Assembly: GCA_017601265.1 (NCBI GenBank)
Contig: JAFNJA010000054.1
Span: 4,028 to 12,105 of the forward strand
Source: Candidatus Brockarchaeota archaeon
Lineage (GTDB): Archaea; Thermoproteota; EX4484-205; DTQO01
Reading direction: 5' to 3'
Length of the DNA stretch: 8,078 nt
Shown: positions 1 through 6,547 of the stretch, piece after piece
How positions within the stretch are numbered: position 1 is the stretch's first letter
Layout: every line of letters starts with the position of its first letter
Translations under genes and position numbers: made by a program
The notes under the pieces: model-generated
Told to the model about the DNA's origin: nothing
Databases searched by the model: none
Seen by the model: the letters and a program-made list of their open reading frames with translations, nothing else

Positions 1-681
1 TCTATACCGGCGTTCGAGCTGAAAGATCTGGATTTCCTCTACTTCGGAACCTTCATCGCGTCCGCCGTTCCCCTCATCCTCGTGAGCCTGCTTCCGGCCA
101 GCCCCCTCGTTGGCGGTTTGCTGCTCGTGCTTTTCGTCTATTACACGTTCAACGTCATTTTCAGGAAAGGCGCCGAAATCCCTACTCCCGAACTTAGGAA
201 GAAGGCCGTCGAGTCCAAACGCGGCAAGGCGGCTTTTTTGGCCGCCGCGGCATTCCTCGGAGCCATAGGAGTCGTATTGAGCGCGCATTTTCTCGTGGAT
301 TCCACAGTGGACGTCGCGGTCACGCTTGGAGTTCCAGCGTCCTTGGTATCGGCCACGATAGTCGCGGTCGGAACCAGCCTTCCGGAACTCGTTCTGGACT
401 TGCAGGCGATCTTGAAAGGAGAAACGGGACTTGCCCTTGGGGACATAATTGGGAGCAACTTCACGAACATAACCCTTATACTCGGGGTCACGCTCTCGCT
501 CTCTCCGATAAACATCGACATCAAAGTCTTCTCAGATCTTGCGACGTTCTCGATACTGGCGAACATAATCCTGTGGTATTTGCTGTTGCGAGGGCGGTTC
601 GGAAGGGCGGAGGGCCTTTGCCTGCTTTCCCTGTACGCGCTTTTCCTGGCGTCGATCCTTGGCTTGCTGACTTTCGGTTAG
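1..681 (+). CDS. Sodium/calcium exchanger family membrane protein, C-terminal part (5' end off window)
   Basis: The frame is open from base 1 and ends at TAG 679-681, leaving 226 visible residues. The clearest signature is the second alpha-repeat of the CaCA cation-antiporter superfamily: GTSLPEL at visible residues 124-130 (E129 being the expected cation ligand), followed by ALGDIIGSN with D148 and G151-S152-N153. The first alpha-repeat must lie upstream of the window. About six hydrophobic spans surround the motif: one or two near residues 17-52, then roughly 75-97, 108-124, 153-170, 176-193 and 200-225. A short basic loop (RKKAVESKRGK) lies between the first and later spans. Family members sit in the cytoplasmic membrane and exchange Ca2+ or another cation against Na+ or H+; the ion here cannot be read from the sequence. 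An internal GTG at 82 is not the real start, because coding-type hydrophobic sequence continues upstream of it. The gene converges on the universal stress protein gene. Confidence 0.92.
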   Translation, partial: SIPAFELKDLDFLYFGTFIASAVPLILVSLLPASPLVGGLLLVLFVYYTFNVIFRKGAEIPTPELRKKAVESKRGKAAFLAAAAFLGAIGVVLSAHFLVDSTVDVAVTLGVPASLVSATIVAVGTSLPELVLDLQAILKGETGLALGDIIGSNFTNITLILGVTLSLSPINIDIKVFSDLATFSILANIILWYLLLRGRFGRAEGLCLLSLYALFLASILGLLTFG

Positions 682-761
682 CGGCTTGGCGAACGGGCGC
701 GGAAAAAGCTGGCCGCGCCGCCTTCGGGAATGGCAATCGAACCGCTCTTTCTCCAGCGCTC

Positions 762-1196
762 CTACTTAACCACCATGGTTGATGCTTTGGATTCGGAAAC
801 TACCTTGTGGGAGACGCTTCCCAACAACAGTTGCTTCCACGTCGACAAACCCCTGCATCCGGTGACTATCAAATCCGCGTTTATTTCCTTGGAATGCCTG
901 AGTATCTCCGTGGCTGGATCGCCTTCCAGCGTCTTCCCGTCGGCATCCAAACCTTTTTCCCTCGCAAGCCCGACGCAGCGTTCGATGTCCGCCGAAACCT
1001 TCGCCCTGATTTCTTTTACGACCTCGATTACGTTGCACGTTCGAGCGAAAGCGCCATACGTGTTCAAAACAGGAACCTCGACGACTCCAACCACCACCAA
1101 CTTGGACTGGAATTTTTGGGCGAGTTCGATTGCGGAGTCGAATGCCTTCTTCGCGTTCTCGGAACCGTCGTATGCAACTAATATCGTTTTGAACAT
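762..1196 (-). CDS. Universal stress protein (UspA family), ATP-binding type
   Basis: This 144-residue protein is one complete Usp domain, the usual single-domain length. The N-terminus has the first strand and nucleotide-contact segment (ILVAYDGSENAKKAFDSA, residues 5-22, with D10). The C-terminal ATP-binding signature G-2X-G-9X-G-S/T is perfect: G113, G116, then G126-S127. It is therefore predicted to be the ATP-binding rather than the non-binding UspA subtype; these are usually soluble homodimers linked to stress or energy signalling, with no fixed reaction. The ATG at 1196 is chosen because a TATA-like element lies about 28 bases upstream, which places transcription start almost on the ATG (leaderless), and there is no Shine-Dalgarno sequence. 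The gene stands alone, convergent with the exchanger gene and divergent from the VWA gene. Repeated ACTTCG motifs around its promoter suggest regulation. Confidence 0.95.
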   Translation of the reverse strand: MFKTILVAYDGSENAKKAFDSAIELAQKFQSKLVVVGVVEVPVLNTYGAFARTCNVIEVVKEIRAKVSADIERCVGLAREKGLDADGKTLEGDPATEILRHSKEINADLIVTGCRGLSTWKQLLLGSVSHKVVSESKASTMVVK

Positions 1197-1213
1197 TCAA
1201 AATCATTACACAA

Positions 1214-1262
1214 ACTTCGCATAAAAGCTTTTTCTAACCTACTTCGAAAATCAAACCGAAGT
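1214..1262. repeat. Three ACTTCG motifs (two direct, one inverted) around the usp promoter
   Basis: ACTTCG occurs at 1214-1219 and 1241-1246, and its reverse complement CGAAGT at 1257-1262. The last two form a perfect 6-bp inverted repeat with a 10-base spacer, just upstream of the BRE/TATA on the usp side. The first copy lies directly downstream of the TATA box. This arrangement could be an operator or activator site for a dimeric regulator. Six-base motifs can recur by chance, so the regulatory reading is a guess. Confidence 0.35.
1219..1236 (-). promoter_or_regulatory. TATA/BRE promoter of the universal stress protein gene
   Basis: Read on the minus strand, a purine-rich run (GAAAAAGC, BRE-like) precedes CTTTTATG. 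The TATA centre near 1224 is about 28 bases before the ATG at 1196, so the predicted transcript is essentially leaderless. The placement is inferred from sequence only. Confidence 0.6.
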
Positions 1263-1360
1263 CCCGGGACGTCCAAGGAGGCGTTTCGGAATCTGTGTTG
1301 AGCGTCACGGCTCAAGGGAGGTTTTTCTGGTGTTGGCTTCCAAGCTCATCATCGCTTTTC

Positions 1361-1375
1361 CCATATATAAAAATA
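1361..1375 (+). promoter_or_regulatory. TATA-box promoter of the VWA gene
   Basis: The element CATATATAAAAATA is the strongest A/T-rich stretch between the two divergent genes. With its centre near 1368, transcription would start around 1394, just after an in-frame TAG at 1393, leaving a leader of about 26 bases before the TTG at 1420. Confidence 0.65.
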
Positions 1376-1419
1376 GGCTCGGCAACGATAAATAGGTCTC
1401 CAACTCCGCTTACGGCGGA

Positions 1420-2340
1420 TTGCTGCACCAAAGGCTTGACGAACTGCTCGCAGGCGGCCCGTTTGACGGGACGACCCTCGTCCTCGTGGACAGGAGCATA
1501 AGCATGTCCTACGGTTTCGGAACCCCAAAACTGGAAGTTTGCAAGGGAATCGCGCGCAAAATCCTAGAGAAGGCACGGGCGTTCGGCGTATTGATCTTCG
1601 ACCACATTGTGGAGGTGGCTCTTGAAACAACCCCGAAGCCGGAAGCCGGGGAGTTGGAGAGGGCGATCGGCCCGGTTCCCGCGCGCGGGATGACGGCGAT
1701 TTCTTCAGCCCTCCGAATGGCGGCAAGCCTTCTGGATCGAGCGGTGGAACCAAAAAGGATCGTCTTGCTCAGCGACGGCAGGCTGAACTTTTCCTTGGAT
1801 GGGACCATAAACGAGTGCGGTCCCAACCTACGAAGCGAGGCGCTGGCGGAGGCCCGGAAATTAGCGGTGAACGGGATAAGGATGGACTGCGCCGCTATCG
1901 GCGAGGATAGTTACGTGTGGATACTCGACCAACTGTCGGAGATCGCCGGCGGCTCGACATACATTCCCGATGGTGACTTGTTGGAGGCCGAGCCCAGGTT
2001 GATCCTTGAGGCGGAGATCCACGGAGTGCCTGAAGAGCTGCCAGCTGGAAGGCCAACGTGGGCCAAGGAGCTGGATTCCGAGCACCTTGTCGTAGCCTCG
2101 AAGGAGGCCTTTTACGCATATTCGGAAAAGAGGGCGGCGCTCTTGGTTAACAAGGCCTCCGGGAAGATTGTGCGCGTTCCGCTTTTGTCCATCGAAGACG
2201 ATGCGTTGAAACCGTTCAGGGAAAGGAGGATGTCGACGGCAAAGTCCGTCAGGGAAGGAAATGCCATCTTGGTCGACTCCGCCAACAGGAGGTCGCTGGA
2301 CCTGAAACCCGGAGACAAAGCCTTGCTCAAAATTTTTTAA
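1420..2340 (+). CDS. von Willebrand factor type A (VWA) domain protein with intact metal-binding site
   Basis: This protein has 306 residues. Residues about 18-190 form a VWA domain with a complete MIDAS metal site: DxSxS at D24-S26-S28, the conserved Thr at T92 (GMTAISSAL), and D119 in LLSDG. VWA domains bind Mg2+ and use it to hold a partner protein. Archaeal stand-alone versions often resemble the ChlD/CoxE type, but no MoxR-type AAA+ partner is visible here. Residues about 195-306 are a separate soluble region that I do not recognise; its end (LDLKPGDKALLKIF) looks like a small beta-barrel strand pattern. There is no signal peptide or membrane span, so it is probably cytoplasmic. The TTG at 1420 is the first possible start after the in-frame stop at 1393. 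The next ATG (1504) would cut away the MIDAS aspartate, so the longer start is needed. The VWA domain is sure; the partner and role are unknown. Confidence 0.9.
   Translation: MLHQRLDELLAGGPFDGTTLVLVDRSISMSYGFGTPKLEVCKGIARKILEKARAFGVLIFDHIVEVALETTPKPEAGELERAIGPVPARGMTAISSALRMAASLLDRAVEPKRIVLLSDGRLNFSLDGTINECGPNLRSEALAEARKLAVNGIRMDCAAIGEDSYVWILDQLSEIAGGSTYIPDGDLLEAEPRLILEAEIHGVPEELPAGRPTWAKELDSEHLVVASKEAFYAYSEKRAALLVNKASGKIVRVPLLSIEDDALKPFRERRMSTAKSVREGNAILVDSANRRSLDLKPGDKALLKIF
2331..2340 (+). terminator. T-tract at the end of the VWA gene
   Basis: Six consecutive T residues at 2333-2338 overlap the TAA stop. Archaeal RNA polymerase often terminates at short T-runs without a hairpin, so this may be where the VWA transcript ends. 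Evidence is only the run itself. Confidence 0.3.
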
Positions 2341-2548
2341 GACTCGAAGTTTGCCCACCTGTCAGGAACGCGATCGATGCCGAAGCAAGTCATCTATTGC
2401 CGTTTTGGTGGCCGAGCGTGAGCGCGGCTCTGGCAGTTACAAGGAGGGCGACGAGGTCGAGCCCTTAGAGTCGGTTTCGGTTGAAATTGGGCCGCATGAC
2501 TTTGCCCCACCAAAGGTTTCTTTCCGCTTAGCCCAATCGCCCCAATCA
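2341..2548. other. Gene-poor stretch after the VWA gene, no convincing gene
   Basis: Two short open frames run through here in opposite directions. One is on the plus strand, ending at 2560, with a hydrophilic predicted product and a TTG start. The other is on the minus strand, 2394-2549, 51 codons; its ATG overlaps the stop of the membrane-protein remnant (TGATG) and its product is Arg/Pro rich. Neither has a promoter, a ribosome binding site or a recognisable motif. Together with the broken gene beside it, the stretch looks like decaying sequence. Confidence 0.4.
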
Positions 2549-2980
2549 TCACAAAAGTAGATTTTCTTCCGTGGCCTTGTCCATCTTTTTAACTCTCTCG
2601 GGTTCTCCCCAAGTCAAGGCAAGGAGTGCCAATATTACTAACTCGGGAAGCGGTGCCAAGCCTCCAACAACGAGGAGAAGCGTGCCCATTTGGTCGTGCC
2701 TGTCACAGTGTTCGAACTGCCCGATCCACAAGGCCGACACGCTGAGCGTGGGCATGAACGCCTAGAATGATAGAAGGCAGGAAAGCATTCCCGTCGCGCA
2801 ACCTTCCGCCAGATCCTGTTCACCAGCGGGACAGGCGCCAGCGACATCGGTGCCGTCGCAACGTAAATGCTAGCCACGCCTTCGTGAGATCTTGGCCCTA
2901 GTAAGGGGCAAGAATCGCGGCTCCTAAACTAGGACCGACGGCATCATTGGGCCAAGCCCCACCTTTGTGAGCGGGACCAT
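2549..2980 (-). pseudogene. Broken gene for a small multi-span membrane protein
   Basis: Three pieces of plausible protein follow one another on the minus strand but in different frames. Piece one (from ATG 2980) reads MVPLTKVGLGPMMPSVLV and hits TAG at 2924-2926. Piece two is in another frame (about 2877-2770) and contains ASIYVATAPMSLAPVPLVNR, a likely membrane span. Piece three returns to the first frame after a TAG at 2762-2764 and ends at TGA 2549-2551; it holds a strong span (GTLLLVVGGLAPLPELVILA) and a charged tail (GEPERVKKMDKATEENLLL). At least two stops and two frame changes separate parts that together would make a protein of about 140 residues with three or four spans. I do not recognise the family. 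The start lies 22 bases beyond the purC stop on the same strand, so it could once have been co-transcribed with purC. The last piece alone might still be a 68-codon ORF. Confidence 0.6.
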
Positions 2981-3001
2981 CGTAGCGTACTTTCTGGAAG
3001 C

Positions 3002-3868
3002 TCATCCTTTTTTATTGGGCATCTTCCTAAATTTTTCGCCCGTCAACCTTTCATAGGCTTCTATGTATTTTTTGGACGTTTCGAGGACGACGTGGTTTGG
3101 TAAGCTTGGGGCTGGAGGTCGCTTGTCCCAGCCAATGGAATTCAAGTAATCCCTGACGTATTGCTTATCAAAGCTCAATTGATCCCTCCCAACTTCGTAG
3201 TCTTTTAAGGACCAAAAACGAGAGGAATCAGGAGTAAGCAATTCGTCAATAAGGATCAGCTCCCCGTCGCAAATGCCAAACTCCATTTTCGTGTCGGCGA
3301 TCAGTATTCCTTTTTCCTCGGATTTCTTTGAAGCTTTTTCATAGATCCGGAAGCATGTTTCCTCGATTTCCCCGGCGGTTTTCCTTCCAAGCCTTTGGGC
3401 AACGTCATCTCTCGTGATTTCAACGTCGTGGCCAATTTCCGTCTTGGTTGTGGGGGTAAAAATCGGGTTTGGCAACTTTTCGGCTTTCCTCAAGCCACCG
3501 GGCAACCTGACACCGCTGATTGGCCTTCCCTTCTCGTAATTTTCCCACGCTAGGCCATAAAGATAACCCCTTATAACGAACTCGATTTTAATTGCCTCGG
3601 CTTTCCTGACCAGAACAGTTCTAGGGTCGACGACTTTGACGACGTGGTTTGGGATTATGTCCTTCGTTTCGTTAAACCAATAGGCTGAAAGCCTGTTTAA
3701 CGCCTCTCCCTTGTGGGGGATGCCGTTCGGCAAGACGACATCGAAGGCGGAAATCCTATCGGTGGATACTATCAATAATTTATCGCCGAGGTCGTATATG
3801 TCCCTCACCTTCCCCCTCTTGTACAAGGGGAACGACAGGTTGGTTTCTAAAATCACCTCTTCGTCCAT
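3002..3868 (-). CDS. purC: Phosphoribosylaminoimidazole-succinocarboxamide synthase (SAICAR synthetase)
   Basis: The enzyme joins CAIR and aspartate with ATP to give SAICAR in de novo purine synthesis, in the cytoplasm. The 288-residue frame has the family landmarks in order: RGKVRDIYDLGDKLLIVSTD near the N-terminus (nucleotide-binding region), DRISAFDVVLPNGIPHKG, the FTPTTKTEIGHD segment, ADTKMEFG, LTPDSSRFW, and SFDKQYVRDYL near the C-terminus. Length and motif order match the roughly 290-300-residue type seen in yeast Ade1 and many bacteria and archaea. I chose ATG 3868 for two reasons. It leaves 18 residues before GKVRD, as in relatives. It also sits about 42 bases after a TATA-like TTTATTAA at 3907-3914. 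ATG 3907 and TTG 3928 are in frame, but the TATA-like box would overlap or follow them. No other purine genes are visible, so purC is apparently not in a pur operon here. Confidence 0.95.
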   Translation of the reverse strand: MDEEVILETNLSFPLYKRGKVRDIYDLGDKLLIVSTDRISAFDVVLPNGIPHKGEALNRLSAYWFNETKDIIPNHVVKVVDPRTVLVRKAEAIKIEFVIRGYLYGLAWENYEKGRPISGVRLPGGLRKAEKLPNPIFTPTTKTEIGHDVEITRDDVAQRLGRKTAGEIEETCFRIYEKASKKSEEKGILIADTKMEFGICDGELILIDELLTPDSSRFWSLKDYEVGRDQLSFDKQYVRDYLNSIGWDKRPPAPSLPNHVVLETSKKYIEAYERLTGEKFRKMPNKKG

Positions 3869-3904
3869 GCGTAGTCCGACCAATTCGTCGTGAACTTCCG
3901 TAGA

Positions 3905-3918
3905 CATTAATAAATGAT
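3905..3918 (-). promoter_or_regulatory. TATA-like element of purC
   Basis: Read on the minus strand, CATTTATTAATG contains the TATA-like TTTATTAA. Transcription would start near 3884, leaving about 16 untranslated bases before ATG 3868. It is the only A/T-rich stretch upstream of purC. Confidence 0.45.
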
Positions 3919-4009
3919 GCTGGTACAATCGCGGCGCGCAACATCCTACAACGATTTCACCGTAGCTTCCGCTCGATCCGCCGCCTGCCGTTCTCGTGGC
4001 GACTTCCTG

Positions 4010-4183
4010 TTAAAGGCCTGCGCCGATCAGAACCTCCTCTCCCTTCAATGTCCGCGCATCCCTCTGCAACGCAGGTTTCGCCCTTGGCGCTTCATCGCTG
4101 CCGCTCCAGGCCCAGGGCGACTGTCTCGCCTCAAGCGCGCCGTATTCTTTGGTCACGATGGCAACTCCGTTGGTCGACAACAT
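4010..4183 (-). CDS. Possible small hypothetical protein, 57 residues, unrecognised
   Basis: An ATG preceded by GGAGG (only two bases away, unusually close) opens a frame that ends at TAA 4010-4012. About 44% of its codons begin with G and roughly three quarters end in G or C, a pattern like the real genes in this window. The predicted peptide starts MLSTNGVAIVTKEYGALEAR and is hydrophilic, with no membrane span or known motif. The frame can be extended upstream to a TTG at 4279, but that part is Arg-rich and less gene-like. No TATA box lies at the expected distance. Just past the stop, another frame also looks weakly coding, so this may be the remnant of a longer gene. The rest of 3929-4320 shows no recognisable RNA gene or repeat. 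Confidence 0.28.
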   Translation of the reverse strand: MLSTNGVAIVTKEYGALEARQSPWAWSGSDEAPRAKPALQRDARTLKGEEVLIGAGL

Positions 4184-4320
4184 TGCCTCCGGTCTCTCCT
4201 TTTCTGGCGTTGGAATGGCGCCATCGTGCCTGCGCGGCTGGAAACGCGCCCTTCGGCCAACTTGGCGGTCCGACCGCAACGGGTCCTTTGGATCGAGGAA
4301 ACGCCGCGGCTAAGTTACGA

Positions 4321-4336
4321 TGCTTTTATATAAACA
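4321..4336 (+). promoter_or_regulatory. Strong TATA box upstream of the aminotransferase operon
   Basis: GCTTTTATATAAAC is the best TATA match in the window, centred near 4328. Transcription is expected near 4355, giving a leader of about 32 bases before ATG 4387. The core is nearly palindromic, so the opposite strand could also be read as a promoter facing 4300-4000. Confidence 0.7.
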
Positions 4337-4386
4337 CGGCATTCGGATTGCCTAGGAAGCATTGGCGAACTCGGGCGGGATCTTCC

Positions 4387-5628
4387 ATGATGGAAAAGAG
4401 CAAAAGGGAATCGGTCCTAAAGTACCGACCTAGCGCCGTTTGGGCGGGCGAGGTGCACCTTGGAAGTTGGTACACGGAAGAGGAGATACAAGCCGCTGTC
4501 AAGGCCATACGCGATTCCATGGATTGGAACAAGGGTTTCAGCGGGGAGGAGATAGAGGAGTTCGAGGAAAAATTCGCAAATTACGTGGGCACAGATTACG
4601 CCATCGCCATAAACTCGGCCCAGACGGGCCTCGACATGGCGATGATGTGCCTGGACCTGAAGCCTGGAGACGAGGTCATCTGCCCCGCTATCAACTTCCC
4701 CGGAGACCACCTGTGCATAATCGGCCAACGGGGAAGGGTGGTGTTCTGCGAGGCGGATCCGAGGACGCTCCAAGCTGATCCTGACGACGTGGCGAGGCGC
4801 GTCACGCCAAAAACAAGGGCGATATTGGTCACCCACATGAACGGCTTGTCTGCCCCCATGGACGAGCTTTTGGAGATCGCCGAAAGGTATTCCACCTCCT
4901 CGAGGCGGATAAGGGTCATCGGCGACGCTGCCAGGGCTTGCGGCGGCGAATACAAGGGAACAAAGATCGGGAAGAAGGGGTGGATGACGGTCTTCAGCTT
5001 CCACACGATGAAACTCATGACCACGCTCGGGGAGGGCGGGATGATAACGACGGACGATCCGGAGGTTGCCGAACGCGTCCGCAGGTACAGGTCGTTCGGG
5101 AACGGGGAAGGTTGGGGGACGAACTACAAGATGACGAAGGTGCAGGCAGCAGTCGGCCTCGTCCAGCTTCGAAGGCTGGACGAGATGATCGCCCTCAGGA
5201 GGAAGAGGGCACAGGAGAGGACGGAGCTGCTCAAGGGGGTTCCCGAGCTGACGCTGCCATACGAGCCCCCGGGCTGCAAGCACACCTACTACCTTTACAA
5301 CATCTTGGTCCCAAGCGAATGGGCGGGCAAAGCGACTGCCCTGCAATCACTGGGGCCGAGCAAGGAACCCGCCGCTTCAAAGCGGGACCGCCTGATGAAG
5401 ATACTGTCGGACGAATTCAAAGTCGGAACCGTGGTCGCAAACCCGCCGACGTACACGTACAACCGGTTCATAAGGGAACACACGGAGGGGCAGAGGCTCC
5501 CGATCTCAGAAGGCATAGGGGCCAGGCTTTTCTGCCCATCCCTCCACCCCCTCATGACGGAGGAGCAGAACGAGTACGTCGCGGCGGCCATAATAGAAAC
5601 CGTCGAAAGGTTGAGGGGCGAAGTTTGA
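4387..5628 (+). CDS. DegT/DnrJ/EryC1/StrS family PLP-dependent aminotransferase
   Basis: This 413-residue fold-type I enzyme transfers an amino group, usually from Glu or Gln, to a keto-sugar or keto-cyclitol. Key sites are present: N76-S77-A78-Q79-T80 (phosphate-binding SAxT region), D180-A181-A182 (the Asp that contacts the pyridine nitrogen of PLP), and FSFHTMKLMTTLGEGG, where K209 is the Schiff-base lysine. The N-terminal VHLGSWYTEEEIQAAVKAI is the usual family opening. The spacing KLMTTLGEGG is closer to the AHBA-synthase and inosose-aminotransferase branch than to typical sugar-nucleotide enzymes, but the substrate cannot be named. ATG 4387 is used because it follows the TATA box by a short leader. 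The same frame is open back to 4048, but that stretch lies upstream of the promoter and reads as unstructured Arg-rich sequence. The gene is first in a two-gene unit with the TIM-barrel gene, 37 bases apart. Confidence 0.93.
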   Translation: MMEKSKRESVLKYRPSAVWAGEVHLGSWYTEEEIQAAVKAIRDSMDWNKGFSGEEIEEFEEKFANYVGTDYAIAINSAQTGLDMAMMCLDLKPGDEVICPAINFPGDHLCIIGQRGRVVFCEADPRTLQADPDDVARRVTPKTRAILVTHMNGLSAPMDELLEIAERYSTSSRRIRVIGDAARACGGEYKGTKIGKKGWMTVFSFHTMKLMTTLGEGGMITTDDPEVAERVRRYRSFGNGEGWGTNYKMTKVQAAVGLVQLRRLDEMIALRRKRAQERTELLKGVPELTLPYEPPGCKHTYYLYNILVPSEWAGKATALQSLGPSKEPAASKRDRLMKILSDEFKVGTVVANPPTYTYNRFIREHTEGQRLPISEGIGARLFCPSLHPLMTEEQNEYVAAAIIETVERLRGEV

Positions 5629-5650
5629 GGGTTTTCCCGCAAACTCGGTC

Positions 5651-5660
5651 CAGCGGGGTG
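5651..5660 (+). promoter_or_regulatory. Shine-Dalgarno-like site for the TIM-barrel gene
   Basis: GGGGTG lies five bases before ATG 5666 and resembles the archaeal GGAGGTG consensus. It is the clearest ribosome binding site in the window. It fits a downstream gene in an operon, in contrast to the leaderless starts elsewhere. Confidence 0.5.
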
Positions 5661-5665
5661 TTCGG

Positions 5666-6478
5666 ATGAAGGTAGGGATAATGCTGATGTCGGACAGGGG
5701 TCCGGACGGCAAGCCGTGGGATTGGAAGAAGCACCTTTCAAATTGCAGGGAGCGCGGAGTCGAGGTGGTCGACCTCTTCGACGTGATGCTGAAAAGCATC
5801 GGCTTGAGGCCGATCGACGCCAAAGACGTCCTGGATGGGCTCGGGCTTCGGCCTAGCGTCTTCGGGGTGCAAACGGACCTCGTATCGGCGGATCCGAAGG
5901 TCCGCGAGAGGTCCCTCAGCATGGTCAAGTACGGCATTGAGGTGTGCCGGCAGCTGGAGATCGGCCACCTCTTCAGCCACGGCGGGCAGCACACCAACAG
6001 CGGCGAGGCGGCCTTGGCCAGGTACGTGGAAGGGCTTTCCGAGGCGGCCGACATCGCGGGCGAAGCGGGTATCATGCTCAGCATAGAAAACGCGGGAACG
6101 CTCTGCCACACGGACGAAGAGTTGATGAGGTGCGTCGAAGCCGTGAACAAGCCGAACTTGAAGGTGACGTTCGACGGTGGCAACTTCGTCCTCGCAGGCT
6201 GCGACCCCCACAAGGCAGCGGAGCTCCTCGCCCCCAAAGTGGTGCACGTGCACGCGAAGAGTTTCGAACCGGCGCCGAACCCAGGGGAGAGGCCTTTCCC
6301 CGGCAAGCCATACAAGTACTGCCCCATCGGGAAGGGGTTGGTCGACTACGGCAAGATACTCAAAACGCTGGCCGCGGAAGGCTTCGACGGCTGCGTCTCC
6401 TTCGAGCCCGAGGGCGGAGAGGACTCGAAGTGGTACCAGAGCATCGACGCGTTGGTCGGGATGGTTGCAAGAACGTAA
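5666..6478 (+). CDS. Sugar phosphate isomerase/epimerase-like TIM-barrel protein (AP endonuclease 2 / xylose isomerase-like family)
   Basis: This 270-residue protein has the layout of the xylose-isomerase-like TIM barrels that isomerise, epimerise or dehydrate sugars and inositols using one divalent metal. The likely metal ligands appear in order at strand ends: E141 (SIENAG), D170 (TFDGGNF), H196 (VHVHAKS) and E247 (SFEPEGG). The 26-residue D-to-H spacing matches D-tagatose 3-epimerase relatives; the 51-residue gap before the last Glu is longer and holds a Pro/Gly-rich insert (PNPGERPFPGKPYKYCPIGKG) that may shape the active site. H105 and H109 (SHGGQH) are further candidates for substrate contact. 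There is no signal peptide. ATG 5666 has a good upstream GGGGTG and places MKVGIML at the first beta strand. Being second in an operon with a DegT aminotransferase suggests that the two process the same ketose or cyclitol. A DNA-repair endonuclease IV role is unlikely, because the full set of nine metal ligands is not apparent. Confidence 0.88.
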   Translation: MKVGIMLMSDRGPDGKPWDWKKHLSNCRERGVEVVDLFDVMLKSIGLRPIDAKDVLDGLGLRPSVFGVQTDLVSADPKVRERSLSMVKYGIEVCRQLEIGHLFSHGGQHTNSGEAALARYVEGLSEAADIAGEAGIMLSIENAGTLCHTDEELMRCVEAVNKPNLKVTFDGGNFVLAGCDPHKAAELLAPKVVHVHAKSFEPAPNPGERPFPGKPYKYCPIGKGLVDYGKILKTLAAEGFDGCVSFEPEGGEDSKWYQSIDALVGMVART

Positions 6479-6524
6479 AGCAGCTTTTCCAACTCTGTGA
6501 GCCGGAACGAGCCGTCGCCCGATT

Positions 6525-6536
6525 GAGCGATCGCTC
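6525..6536. repeat. Perfect 12-bp palindrome between two convergent genes
   Basis: GAGCGATCGCTC lies in the 69-base gap between the TIM-barrel gene and the PHP gene. It may help end transcription from either side, or be a chance or methylation site. No long T-run follows directly on either strand. Confidence 0.3.
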
Positions 6537-6547
6537 CTTATGGGGTT

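Noticed and set aside
1295..1501. Plus-strand 68-codon frame overlapping the VWA start
   Set aside because: It runs through the VWA promoter and into the VWA frame, and its product is Ser-rich without motifs.
2351..2560. Plus-strand 69-codon frame after the VWA gene
   Set aside because: TTG start, no promoter or ribosome site, no motif, and it lies in decaying sequence; codon pattern is only mildly gene-like.
3869..3928. Longer purC starts at ATG 3907 and TTG 3928
   Set aside because: The only TATA-like element overlaps or follows them, and the family needs only about 15-18 residues before GKVRD. They remain possible.
4010..4190. RNase P or SRP RNA on the minus strand (a GACAGUCGCC-like segment was seen)
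   Set aside because: The conserved GGAAAGUCC core of RNase P and the GGAAGGGAGCA-type SRP motif are absent; the match is a short coincidence.
3914..4333. Plus-strand open frame of 139 codons
   Set aside because: Its composition is Arg/Ser/Leu-rich as in frames read opposite a G-rich strand; no motif, promoter or ribosome site.
4048..4386. Upstream extension of the aminotransferase frame (would make a 526-residue protein)
   Set aside because: It lies before and across the strong TATA box, reads as Arg/Pro/Ala-rich sequence without motifs, and the family starts near ATG 4387.
4417..6327. Long minus-strand frames opposite the aminotransferase and TIM-barrel genes
   Set aside because: They are mirror frames of well-supported genes; their predicted proteins have no motifs and biased composition.
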